The notes under the pieces were generated by a model. It searched no databases and was not told the DNA's origin. It saw only the letters and a program-made list of their open reading frames with translations. This document shows, piece by piece, positions 23,844-35,174 of a stretch of DNA of 64,000 bases (its first letter is position 1; every line of letters starts with the position of its first letter). This DNA is from Ignelater luminosus (Eukaryota; Arthropoda; Insecta; Coleoptera; Elateridae). The position numbers and the translations under genes were made by a program. The stretch is from positions 211,218 through 275,217 of the forward strand of contig VTPC01004454.1 of the NCBI GenBank assembly GCA_011009095.1. The letters run 5' to 3'.

Positions 23844-25077
23844 GTGTTATTAATTTTTTCTTTCTCGGTGTTTTGTGGTAATTTGTATGCTCGCACAGTG
23901 GAATCGGACAGCGATGAAAGTTTCTCGTGCACCCCTGAAAAAATTGTCAAGGCGGCAAGTACGGCCACATCGAATCTATTACCGGAAAAATCCAAGGGCC
24001 AATATTTAAAAGAATACGACTTATTTATGAAATGGAGAGCTGAAAAACAAGTTTGTAGTTTTACTGAAAGAGTTTTATTAGCGTACTTTGAAGAAAAGTC
24101 AAAACAGTGGAAGTCGCCAACACTTTGGTCGACTTACTCTAAACTAAAGTCTACACTATTAATAAATAACAATGTGGATATAAGTAAATACTCAAAACTA
24201 ATCGCTTATTTAAAAAACCCAGAAAGTCAAAAACATTTTCCCGGGAAGAAGTGTACAAATTTCTCGAAGATGCTCCCGATAAACATTTTCTAATGCACAA
24301 GGTAATGCAAATTTTTCTGTTATGCGTATAATGATGTATTGTCGTTTGTAGGTCGCTTTGATATTTGGAATCGCGGGAGTCCTTCGTCGTGAAGAACTGT
24401 ATAAAATGACTTTGGAAGATATTAATGACACCGGAACTGTGTTGATCATTACTATTCCGGATTCAAAAACACATATTCAACGACGATTTACCGTAATTGC
24501 CGAAACAACTCAGAAAAACCTAAATTTAATCGAAATTTACTGGAAATATAAAGCCCAGCGACCAAAGAACGTAAAAAGTAATCACTTTTTCTTACAATTT
24601 CGAAACGGTAATTGCAAAACCCAAGTTGTGGGTATAAATACTTTTTCTAAAATTCCGTCGAATGTTGCTAAATACCTCAGTTTACCAAATCCTGACCATT
24701 ATACTGGACATGCATTTAGACGATCTTCCGCGTCTTTACTAGGAGATTCTGGAGGAGACCTAATTTAGCTGAAAAAACACGGCGGTTGGAAATCAAATGC
24801 TGTTGCAGAAGGATATGTTGATGAGTCTGTTCAAAATAAAATGGACTGCGCGAATAAAATCTTCACAGGAGGACAAAGTTCCCGAAATACTTCCAATCCA
24901 GCAAGCTTCAGTGCGAATAATATCAACGATAATGTTCTTTCAGTGGTTGAGAAGTCTATAAATATCAATTCTTGTAACACTAATGGAGTTTCAGTAGATG
25001 TAAATCCTGTTTCAGATTCTAAACTTCAAATTATTAATCCGGTTAATTGTACATTTAATATCAATGTCTTCAAATAA
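23844..25077 (+). pseudogene. Crypton tyrosine recombinase, degraded
   Basis: The N-terminal part (about 23900-24240) has the helical DNA-binding region YLKEYDLFMKWRAEKQ and LLAYFEEKSKQW. One frameshift near 24215-24240 leads into REEVYKFLEDAPDKHFLMHK. A 50-nt GT-AG intron (24302-24351) follows, then VALIFGIAGVLRREELYKM with the first catalytic Arg. GHAFRRSSASLLGD supplies the HxxR. An in-frame TAG at 24766-24768 interrupts the frame. The sequence then resumes KKHGGWKSNAVAEGYVDES, giving HGGW and the nucleophile-position Tyr, and runs to TAA at 25075. All expected tyrosine-recombinase residues are visible, in the order and spacing of insect Cryptons, so only a frameshift and one stop separate it from an open frame. 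The true start is unclear; no ATG opens the first block. Crypton as class is strongly supported by GH-FRRSSA and KRHGGW-type motifs. Confidence 0.82.
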
Positions 25078-25146
25078 AAAGCTGTTATTGAAGTTGGTAG
25101 TCCTTGATTTTTATGTCGAACGTGAAAAAAGTTTTGTATGCAATTC

Positions 25147-25171
25147 GTGAGTAAAGTTACACTTTACTCAC
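25147..25171. other. perfect 11-bp stem hairpin at the Crypton 3' side
   Basis: GTGAGTAAAGT, loop TAC, ACTTTACTCAC. It lies 70 bp after the recombinase stop codon and next to where Tc1-like sequence resumes. It could be a transcription-end structure or part of the element's recombination end. Confidence 0.6.
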
Positions 25172-25305
25172 TTGTTGCATAAATAACTATTTATTGATCC
25201 CCAAAGTTTCATGATGTTTTCATCATTTTCACTAAGGTCCTGTACCTCCTTAAACCCTAAATACCACAAAATTGCAAGCGATGCTATTTTTATGCTCTTG
25301 AGTGT

Positions 25306-26174
25306 AATACAAAAGTCTGAAGAATTACCAAACATAATAAAACTGATTATTATCACTACTAGTTTTATTAAATTCGTGTACAAACTACATAAACAATATA
25401 CATCAATATTATTGATCATGAAAATGTAAATAAACGATTATCAACGTTTTACATATTGACACTTCTTGTTCCATCCCTCTACCTCCACGCCCATCGTGAA
25501 GGTTGTCACTAGGGAAAACAGTCCCTACCAACTTAAAGTATCTAAATTATAATCCCCTAACATGAATTTAGTAACTAATATAACAAAGTTGTGTTTTTAA
25601 CATGATGTCTTATATTTTAAGCATGCCAGCAACAACAGCTTATGTCTAAAGAGTATTTAGCATCATGTCAAATAACTGGACAGATGTGCATAACAAAGCA
25701 AATATAGATTTGATAAAACTGGAATTATTATTAACATTAAATCTTGACATGAAGTTGAACAAACTGCTGTTGTTGCAGGCACAAAACAATGAAAAAATGT
25801 ACAAATAATAACATTGCAAGCTGTGTGTAATTTTTGTAAAAGATGGAATAAAGTAAAAATTGTTCATAAATTTTTTTTAATCTCATATTTGTATCTGCAG
25901 TCTTATACTTCTATATTTTAATTCTTTAAATCTGGCAACACTATCAACAGTTGACAGGTATAGGTAACAGGGGTATATCTGGAACTGGAACAGATTATCC
26001 CTATTACCAAAGGATACTTGTTAGCAAAAAATATCTGTTACTGCTCACTCTAAAGTGTGAAGGTGTCTAATTTTTATGCTTTGTTGATTTTGTTACCCAT
26101 GGAAACTTCTACTGCTGTTTAGGATTATTTTGCAGCAGTTTTTTGTCATAGATAGCCATAATAAAAATGGCATA
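25306..26174. other. gene-free stretch
   Basis: It is AT-rich; no coding sequence, MITE ends or other structure could be supported. Confidence 0.35.
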
Positions 26175-27105
26175 AGGATGTGGGGACAAAAAATCCATAC
26201 ATTTTTTTATTTAACCGAAATGGAATTTGATGGCGAGTGAAGATGGTTTTGTTTTTTCTTCTAATCTGTCACTGATCAAACAAAGCATATTTGTAATTGA
26301 AATTAAAAATATTTGTTTATTTAAAATAATGCAAGCCTTAGGTGAAAATAGACGCCATGAGGTGATTGCCAAATTTTATAAAGAATATCAAGAGTTAAAA
26401 ATATCTTGCACCGTAAAGCACTTTGTTAATATGAGGATTGCTAGACCAACAGTTTACGATATTTGCAAATGTGTAGACTGCAAATTTCCCATTGAAAGAA
26501 AAAAAGGATCAGAAAGGAAAACAAAGCAAATGCCAAGAAAGAAGAGAGAAGCAATTTGGCAATTTCGTCTGGAGGTTGTTCTTCTGCTTATATTTGTCCT
26601 TCGAGAAATTCATTAACAGCTGAAATTTATGAAAAAAATGCATAAGATCTAAATTAAACAATTTCTTTAGAATAAGAACATTCTGACGGTAATTTTGTGT
26701 TTTGGTTAGATATGGGTATTGCACATTATGCTAATCAAGTTGTGGTGGCTTATCGAGACTGAAACTTTCCCTTCATAGAAAAGTCTAGAAATGTGCTGAA
26801 TGTTCCTCAACTTAGGCTGATTGAACAGTTCTGGAGAAATTTCAAAAGAAATGTCTGCATTGGAGGATGGGAAGTTACTTCCCACGAACAACAAAAAAAT
26901 AATTCAAAAAATATTGTGGCAAACACGTAGTTTCACTTTTTCCAATTTAGTGAAAAACATAAATTCGAAAGACAAGCCACTTTGGTGCTGATTCTGTACT
27001 TTAAATATGTATTTCTTATGTAGTATATCGGTTGTTTCAATAAATTAAATAAAATACATTATGTGGCCATATAACTTTTGTACGGAATTTTTGTCCTCAC
27101 ATCCT
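26175..27105 (+). mobile_element. Tc1/mariner-like element with internal deletion
   Basis: The termini are AGGATGTGGGGACAAAAA and the inverted TTTTTGTCCTCACATCCT, with TA nearby on both sides. The 5' coding part (26337-26580) reads ENRRHEVIAKFYKEYQELK, then RPTVYDICKCV and PIERKKGSERK, a helix-turn-helix DNA-binding domain. The 3' part (26710-26920) reads AHYANQVVVAYRD, then VPQLRLIEQFWRNFKR (final acidic residue in LIEQFW) and CIGGWEVTS, with an in-frame stop. The central catalytic region is missing, so the copy is dead. Confidence 0.75.
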
Positions 27106-28149
27106 CATAAGGTAAATGTACTGAATTGTAACAGTCTAAGAGTTAGCAACCCTTTAGAGTTCTAAAGAAAAATTAAAATGAAAGGTAATTAATGTGACTT
27201 TATTCTGACTTCTTAAATAAAATATATAATTTTTCTAATTTTCTTATTGATATTAATCTAGTTGTTAAACACAAGATATATGTAAAAAATACAAAAAGAA
27301 ACAAATATAGTATTTAGAAACAATTACTATTCTTTTAATATTCAAGTTTCCACATTGCCTATTTCCATCATTTGCCCTTTTCATTTCTCTTGCTGTTGCC
27401 AATGCTTCTTCGATTCTTTTTGCTTCCAGTAGTATTCTTCCTCATATCGAATTTCATTTATTTTATTCATGCATACTTGTGAACAAATTCCACATAATGT
27501 TGCTTATTTAATGCCTAATAGTAGTTGGGAAAATCTGAATCTGGATGGATGATGACAGGTGAAAGCAGTTTTGAATACATAATATACTTCAATCTTGGGT
27601 TATCAAAAATAATATTCCTTTACCAGCAATTTTATGTAGATAGACATAAACCATATCTAATACTTAATTTCCTTAAGTGGAAAAAAAGAAAAGAGAACTT
27701 AGTTATTAAAGACACTATTATAAGAAACTATTGGGTAGAATAAAATGGCTGTACTTAAGGAAAATGCAAATATACAATAGCAAGGAGCAGTAGAAGACTT
27801 TTTGATTTTTGAAAAAGATCAAATTTATTAGCAACCAACAGACCATGGAAGGTGGTACTACATTGCCAACTGCATTAACTACAAAATGAAAAAAATCAGT
27901 TTGTAAGAATGTACCAACTAGCAGTGGAGAAACTTGCCTATCACCAAAACTTTTATTGCATTCTTTTTCATTACTGGTGTGATTATAAACGGTTTTATGG
28001 GAATGTTTTTCCTGAGTTTGCCATCTTTGCTATGTTTTTCCAAATTCTCCTGTCTTTCATAGGAGATTACAAAACGACGATTCATTTGCAAAATCGAAAA
28101 TTATGGAGAAGCAATCAGCAAAGTAGTGTGAAAAGGCAGGTTTCAGATA
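27106..28149. other. no gene supported
   Basis: The minus strand at 27345-27475 reads as a charged, Glu/Lys-rich helix-like stretch with stops, perhaps TE coding debris. Otherwise nothing is recognisable. Confidence 0.3.
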
Positions 28150-28327
28150 GAGTGAAGAAGGAGCTAACTTCAAGTCATAATTGTGATAGAACAAAAATAT
28201 ATGTCTGCAAATACTTTTAGACAGATATCAAAGCATAGTATAATGGTAAAGATTCAGCAATTTCACTGCCTTTTGGTGCACAGATGTATCTTGATTATGA
28301 CTTGAAGTTAGTTGCTTCTTTACTGTG
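28150..28327. repeat. palindromic MITE, copy 2
   Basis: It is the same family as 18786-19001: GAGTGAAGAAGGAGCTAACT, AAGTCATAATTGTGAT and an interior ATCAAAGCATAGTATAATG followed by a matching block. It is shorter and more diverged at the right arm. TA precedes it (28148-28149). Confidence 0.78.
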
Positions 28328-29009
28328 TATAACCTCAGGCCAGCGTGAAGTGGTACTAAAACATCTTTTAAGAGCCCAAAAAAATATCTATCATATTATC
28401 ATAATATTGTTCAAATTTTTTTTTGCAAATGCACTCCAGTCTGTCATTGGGTATAACTTCAAGCTTGTGGCAAATCAATTCTTTTTAGTAGCTGAAGTAC
28501 TTAATCCAGAAAATAAAGTCATCCTGGTTTGTTGCTCCTTTTTGTGTATTGCAATTCAAACTTGAATTATTACTTTTCTAAATATGAATTACGATATCAT
28601 ATTACTTTTGCTAGTATGCTAAAATGCTTATGTTGCATGAAATAAGTTATACTACTCGTTATTGCTTTTTTTTGATATACATTGCCAAGACTTTGTAATT
28701 ATACATTTTATGTGTTTTTGATGGATTTGCGTCGTTTTTTACTGCATATTTGCACATAATAGCCATTTTATTGGTATAATGCATATTTGACAACAAAACC
28801 TTTCTGTAGGTATAATTCTTTCTTGAAATTTTTCTAATGTTGAACTTCTTGGAAGCACTTCCTTCAGATGTTATTTTTGTAACTGTTTTGTTTTGTCTAG
28901 TTATTCTTATTATTCTTATTATTTTTATTCAAAATGAAATGTAGCGATTATTTTGGGACAAAAACTAAATTCAAAATAATGTAGCAAGACAACATCTTCG
29001 AACTCCATT

Positions 29010-29740
29010 ACATAATCTAAAAAGAAGCTATGTGAAAAAAATTCTACTCAACAACTGCTTAGTACTGTGTAAGCATTAATTCATTACAAGAAAAGTACTC
29101 TAAAAGACCTGTGTAATGGTTTTCTAAGTTGTGACATAGCATTGCATTTTACATAATTACCATAAATCTGATCATTCAATCAACATCTCTAGTTCTACAA
29201 GAAAACAATATGTAGATCAAAATTATCAAACTGTGATACAAAATATTGAAAGTGAAATGGAAAATTGACCTATTTGGTTTTCGGTAGATGAAACCACCGA
29301 CGCAAAGGGACGGTACATAGCTGCATTAAATGAAGAAAAATCATATAATGGTTTTTTAGTCAGCGTGAAAGAATTGGATCAAACTAACAATAAAATAGTA
29401 TCTAGATTTGTGAATGATTCCCTAGTCAATTTCTTTTTGCCCGATGAACTGATGCTGCTCTCTATATGATGAAGGTGGCAAATAACCTGCAGATATTTTA
29501 TCCACATGTAATTCACTGTACGTGCTTGCTTAACACATGGTTTGAACAGGGTAGCTGAAGCTGTAAGATTGGAATTTCCAGATGTCAGTCGTTTGCTGCC
29601 AAACATTAAAAAGGTATTTCTTAAAGCACATTCCAAGTTGTGGTTTACAAGGAAAAACTTCTCAGTATTCTTTTACTCCCAGAACCAATTTTAACACGAT
29701 GGAGAACCTAGATGAACTACTTAAAGGAAGTTAGCAATAA
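29010..29740 (+). pseudogene. hAT transposase relic
   Basis: Readable pieces across frames are WFSVDETTDAKGRYIAALNE, LDQTNNKIVSRFVNDSL, then ...HVIHCTCL and HGLNRVAEAV-like and FPDVSRLLPNIKKVFLKAH text. These match the central RNase-H-like region of insect hAT transposases, where SVDETTD holds a catalytic Asp. Multiple frameshifts and stops make it a pseudogene. Termini were not found. Confidence 0.65.
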
Positions 29741-30035
29741 CTTTCAGCCATAAAAACTGAAACAACTTTTATTTCAGATTCGACTTCAAAAATGGAAAGT
29801 GGATGCCCTAAAGACCATTATATCAAATAATTAGAATGCGGGAGTTTCTTAAAAATCTTTTATACATTGGAACTTAAGATTTATGGCTGCGCCCTAAAAA
29901 CTATGTGAAACAACTTTTATTTTTAATTTGTTTTTTTCTTATGGAATGCAAATACCCTAAAGATTTGTGGTATATTTTACAAAAAGATTACTCATCCGGT
30001 TTGTTTAGATAATTTTGTAATTATTAAACTATGTT

Positions 30036-30290
30036 GTGCTTACCTTATTAAATTCATGGCGAGAGATGTTGATAACATGTACGAAAATAAAAAAAACTCA
30101 AGGTGTATTAAAGGAAACCTTAGCTTCTTTATTTAACATGGCCTGCTTCGATAACATCAAAAGTATTATGACTAACTTATTTGTCTTGACATGTAATAAG
30201 TTTGTAAACGACGATGTTATTAAAGCTAGGGAGAATATATTGTCATTAACCATAGAATCCGAACAAAATGTAAACAGTCAAATGAAATAA
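30036..30290 (+). other. 84-codon ORF of unknown origin between two TE relics
   Basis: It reads as an ordinary soluble, helical sequence with two Cys and a Lys-rich start; I do not recognise it. Position between the hAT and Ulp1 relics suggests TE coding debris rather than a gene. Confidence 0.25.
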
Positions 30291-30439
30291 TAATCCAGAT
30301 CTCAGTGTAAGTATTGCAGATGGTGTTTCTTATACTTCATTTTATTTACAAAATAAATTTTATCTTCTCTTTTAAAAGACACTGAATGACATTCACGTTT
30401 CTTGCAGAAACAAACCTACAACTTCTGTGAATACCCCAA

Positions 30440-31420
30440 ATGTGTTTCACAATGCCAAGTTTGCTCTTTATTTTTTGAGACGTTACATTCTAACACTTTA
30501 GTGGAAAATTGATTTAGCATCCTAAAAAACAATATTTTCAATGGAAAGCTTTGGAGGAAATGCTCCCGATTTGTAAGACATGTGAGGGAATACATAGTGG
30601 CCCAACATAGAGGCATAAATATGAAATTAGTAAAACCAGATGAGCAAATTTACCTATCTGAAGAAACAAACCCTGACAAAGATGTTCACAGACAGTGGAA
30701 AAGAAAGAATCCGAAAACAAAAGAAGCAACGATGGTTTTTACACAAAGTTTATTTCTCTTAGTGTTAAACTCAATCGAGACTACGTTGTTGCTAAGTTTA
30801 ATAGAGAAACGTTAGTTTATTCTACCTACGATTGTTTAAGTGATCATGAGCCAGGAGTGGACATGTGGTTAAATAACTTAGTTGTGGATATGTTTTTAAA
30901 AATAATAGGTAAAGGCTGTAACTATAAGATCTTTCATCAATACGAGTCCACAATGATAATGAATAAACAAGGCCATTTTCAACAAATTTCAACAAACACG
31001 TTTTTTGCTGCCTATTCTGGATAATAATCATTGAATGTTGCTTTTCATTAATATAGAAGAAGGTACAATGAGATTTTTTGATCCCATGGGGCCAAGCAAA
31101 AGAAAGTACAAGTACATTCAAAAATTCTCAGAATATTTTGATGGGTACCTTCAACAGAGTTAACGCTTTGATCTCTGTTGCCAGGCAACATACCCCACGC
31201 AAGATGACTATTGGAATCGCAGTGTTTTTATATTTATATTATGCTGAAATACTTTTAAAGGGTTATCTGTTTGAAAAAGATTTTGATCCAGAGCTTCCTC
31301 TTCGTTTCTGCAAACAATTATTTATTATTTTCTCGAACCGAAAAAATGGAGAATTCAGAAAAGTTTTATTTTGAATCATTTTTTTAAAATAGGGGCTACT
31401 TTGGAAGTTACAGTCGGAAC
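30440..31420 (+). pseudogene. TE-encoded Ulp1-type (C48) cysteine protease relic, inactivated
   Basis: Upstream text across frames reads ENWFSILKNNIFNGK, then RFVRHVREYIVAQHRGINMK. A ubiquitin-like-protease fold follows: WLNNLVVDMFLKII (the WLND block), STNTFFAAYSG, His at 31029-31031, MRFFDPMGPSKRKY with the catalytic Asp at 31080-31082, and Gln at 31200-31202. The nucleophile Cys codon is replaced by CGC (Arg) at 31218-31220. The codon after the His is TGA where Trp is normal. Frameshifts also occur. Ulp1 domains ride on several eukaryotic DNA transposons; which superfamily this is cannot be decided here. Confidence 0.6.
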
Positions 31421-31429
31421 AAGTTGAAT

Positions 31430-32844
31430 ATGAGAAAAATGTTTGCACCAATCATCATCAGTTTACCTAGGAATAGTACCATATAGAGATTGGTATAGAG
31501 TTTGGATACACCCTCTATAAATTAAGAATGAAACTGTCAGAAATGCTACTGTCCTGTAAGACTGTGCAATAATAAATCTTCATTACTAAATTATGCTTTT
31601 AAATGGTTGATAAGATGCCTTAATTTTTTGATGGATATGTAGTTATGTACTGCAACATTTAAAGATAGTCAAAAATCTTGTAGCAATGACAGAACTTACT
31701 TAAGTAAAAATAATAATATTTACCAAGATAGTAGCTTGCACGTGTATATTATCATTAAGTGAATTACAGATAAATGATTTTATTTAATTGTTGATCGGAA
31801 ATAGATACAACAGAATGTAACATTTTAAAAGTACTCTGTACTTTAATTGTTTTAATAAAATAATAGAAGATGGTAAGTTTGGATACAACTATTTTGTGTT
31901 CTGAAGTAACAATTGAATAGTAAGATACCAATTACATTGTTAATGATATGTGTTGCTTCATGTTTTATAAAATTCATGCAATGTTAATGCTTGAAAGGTG
32001 CTAAGGTGTTTGTGTTGGTACATCAATATTTTGCTAATCAATATTGAAAAACAAAGGTGTATCCGTGCTTAATTGTCAATACAGAAACTGTCATTGGTTA
32101 ATTAGAATAATGTATTATAACACATTTTATTTTATCTTTTTCTGCATACAAGAACAGTGACTAATAACTGAATCATTTTCTTTTGTACATATTCTATCTA
32201 AGAAAATCATAATTATGATGCTTTAGTTTGATTTTTTCTTGCTTTTATTGAGATATCTAATATGTAAATTTATTTTCGATAATTTATCTTCTTTTTTTTT
32301 AAGAATTAAGAGGTTGTAGACAAAATGATATGATCTTGATTGTAGCATCATGTCACCTTTCTTAGATTTTTACTAATAACAATTTTGTAAAACTGTAAAT
32401 CAAACTGGTGATGTATTAGAAACCTACGAATTTTTAATGGTTAAAATGTAATGACGTTAGATTGAGGTAAACGATAAACATACAAAGGAAAGTGTATGAC
32501 CTAGTTAATTTTATTTTATTGTTAGAGATATCGTGCTTTAGGTTTTGACAATTACACAATATGTTAATTATTTAACATTCTATATAATGTAGCTAATGAG
32601 ATCAAAGTGGAGTTAGTTGAATTATAAACAGTTTGAAAATGCAGGAATTTCTACTAAATATATTTATGTTGGATATGGAAAGAAAATCTGAAATCTGTCA
32701 ATTTCAAAAATATAACTGTCTCATATATAAAATATTTTAAATGATTGCCAGAAAATTGACAATTGCTGAGTTTTTTAAGCATTCAGAAGTATAATTTAGT
32801 TTTAAATATCTTTCTATCTTTTAACACCGTCGATATTTATATAC
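31430..32844. other. gene-free stretch
   Basis: AT-rich DNA with no ORF, repeat arms or splice-supported exon that I can defend. Confidence 0.35.
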
Positions 32845-32930
32845 AGATCGGTTCACGTGTAGTAGGTGGATTGGACACTGCATTAGTTGGGGGGAGTACT
32901 GTAGTGGAAACAAGATAGAAGCAAAGGTAA
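32845..32930 (+). repeat. left member of an 80-bp inverted pair (partner at 39945-40035)
   Basis: ATACAGATC, TAGTAGGT(G/A)GATT, GCATTAGTT and TGGAAACAAGATAGAAG occur here and, inverted, about 7.1 kb away. Similarity is roughly 80 percent and stops sharply outside. They may be termini of one large element or two copies of a short repeat. Confidence 0.55.
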
Positions 32931-33714
32931 CTCTTATTGCTTTACGACACATTTGCTTTCAGTAATAAAAGTCATTAGATAATACTCAAAAGTATTTAGA
33001 AAAATCTCATTATTTGAAGATACTCTCGTGGTATTATTTTATTCTTTGTGCTTAATTACTTACAAAAGAAAAACATTGATATTGATATAAACATTAAAAA
33101 GTAAACTCAAAATAGATACGTACTCTTGTACTTTGAACATAGTAATAGTAATCAAATCGTTAATATTGATATGAATTTACAATAAGTAAACTCAGTACAG
33201 ACTAAAACCAGTTTATTTATTTTAAGTAAGTGCTTTTGCTTTCTATCTTACTTAATGGTTTTACATCTACACTCGTCTTCAAAACAAACCTGTACACCAA
33301 TATTAACTGGTATAAGTAGGACATATTGTGCATTGTTTCCATAGTAACTAACTTACACAAATAATCAAATTAATGCAATCTCTCATAAATTGCATACACT
33401 ACTTGTACAGGTTTTTTTTCTGAATATGAGTGTATGTTTAATGTACAAAATTGGCATTACCTGTATGTTTGCTTTTTAAAGTGGCGTATTTTTGATTTTA
33501 TAATAGATCTGTTTGTTTAGGATTAGTATTTTTGTCACTGGTGCTTTCTAATCGAATGACTTAGTGCCAAAACAAACCGACCTAAAACAATTTCTTACAT
33601 TCTTTTTATTCTTCATTATGGCAACCTGATGTGTTTTATTATTGAAATACTTAAAAGAATGTTCATATTCAATAAAACACTTAATTACACAGTGCCTCAA
33701 TATACAGTGTGTCC

Positions 33715-34702
33715 AAGATAAGGATGCACAGCATGGGGATCTTGGAAACGGTAAGAAATATAACATCAGTTAAATGGGATTAAAGTTGGCTATTTATAGC
33801 ACCTTTTTGTTGGCGTTTGCAAAATCTAGATATCTTGCATAGTTTTAGAGATATTTAAAAAAAAGTAGATTTTTCGATTTTCATTATTTTTTCTTTTATT
33901 TGTTTGAAGAGATACCGGAAAACTAAAACCACTTTTCCATTGCCACTTTTTGTTCTCTATTAAAATACGCTAACAAACCGTTTCGGTTTTGAGTAACCAT
34001 CATCAACGTCATTTTTTTAAATAGGCGGAAAAACAATTAGAAATTGTTTTGGATAGCTCTTGTTGTTACGATTCTAATGATGTAAACATGATAGTATTAT
34101 TTTGATTTCTTGTGCTATAAATTAATGCATTCTGCAGTACCGTGGCCTGCACGATCACCTGATCTAGCACCATTAGATTTCTTTTCTCTGGGGTTATGTC
34201 AACAATCATGTGCTCAATCAAAATTTTGAAGATGAACAGCAATTATTACAGTTGGTCACAGCAGCGTTCAACACAAAAAAATCAAAACCAAAATAACCCT
34301 ATCATGTTTATATCATTAGAATCATGACAACAAGAGCTATCCAAAACAATTTCTAATTGTTTTTCCGCTTATTTAAAAAAATGAGTTTGATGATGATTAC
34401 TTGAAACCGAAACGTACAGGAATTTTGTTAGCGTATTTTAATAGAAAACAAAAAGTGGCAATAAAAAAGTAGTTTTAGTTTTCCGATATCTCTTCAAATA
34501 AAGTAAAGAAAAAATACTAACGAAAATTGAGGAATCTACTTTTTTTTAAATATCTCTGAAACTATCCAAGATGTTTAGATTTTGCAAACGCCAACAAAAA
34601 GGTTCTATAAATAGCCAACTTTAATCCCATTTAACCGATGTTATTATATCTCTTACCGTCTTTAAGATCCTCATACTGTGCATCCTTATCTTGGACACAC
34701 TG
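33715..34702. mobile_element. 988-bp fold-back element, TA-flanked
   Basis: The arms (33715 to about 34110 and about 34280-34702) are inverted over roughly 400 bp. They start CAGTGTGTCCAAGATAAGGA and include GTTGGCGTTTGCAAAATCTA and TTAGCGTATTTTAATAGA. TA flanks both ends (33713-33714, 34703-34704). The loop holds a transposase fragment. Arm divergence is visible but low, including a shared GTTTCGG...CATCATCA block. Confidence 0.85.
34134..34272 (+). pseudogene. transposase scrap in the loop of the fold-back element
   Basis: It reads VPWPARSPDLAPLDFF and, after a one-base insertion in a T-run near 34185, LWGYVNNHVLNQNFEDEQ and LLQLVTAAF. WP-RSPDLAPLDFFLWG is the last catalytic block of a widespread insect Tc1/mariner-related transposase. 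It suggests the fold-back element is a deletion derivative of an autonomous transposon. Confidence 0.7.
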
Positions 34703-35174
34703 TATAATCTGAATAGAATCTTTCAATGAAAATTGGTAATATCCAAAAATAAACGTTTTTTCTGAGTACAAAGTTTGTAATATGAGTTACACGATTTCTT
34801 TGTATTGTTCTGAAGTTTTTCATCCATAAGATATCTTATTTTGCTGTCTGCAGTGAAGCTGAAGGAATAATCTTGCTGAGCATATCAATTCACCCTCCTT
34901 GGGTTTAAAAAAATGATCCCAATGTATAAAGGTTTTTTGGGACCATGCCTTCGGCACTGAGGGACCAGAAGTAGGGGAGCTGTCATTAAGGACCACCAGC
35001 CTATCTATTCATTCACACTTGATCTTATTCTGATTCATATTTATGTCCGTCAGTAGGGGCCGCTATTGCATTTTTCAGAGGTATCAAAATGGCACCAAGG
35101 GGTTTGTTCTACTTAGGGATATGTCTATAGAATAGAATATCCTTCCAGACTTCGCTGCTAGAGGTTATAGAAAA
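34703..35174. other. no gene supported
   Basis: GC-richer text at 34940-35070 (GGGACCATGCCTTCGGCACT and following) looks like foreign repeat debris, but I recognise no family. Confidence 0.3.

Larger units (their letters stand above)
22549..25304 (-). mobile_element. Tc1-like element, interrupted by a Crypton
   Basis: The ends are inverted copies: CACTCAAGAGCATAA, then a short variable run and TAGCATC. TA dinucleotides flank both (22547-22548, 25305-25306). The minus-strand transposase C-terminus sits at 22763-23005 near the left end. A region of about 2 kb carrying a tyrosine recombinase fills the middle (about 23140-25172). The N-terminal and central transposase regions are missing. Confidence 0.75.
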
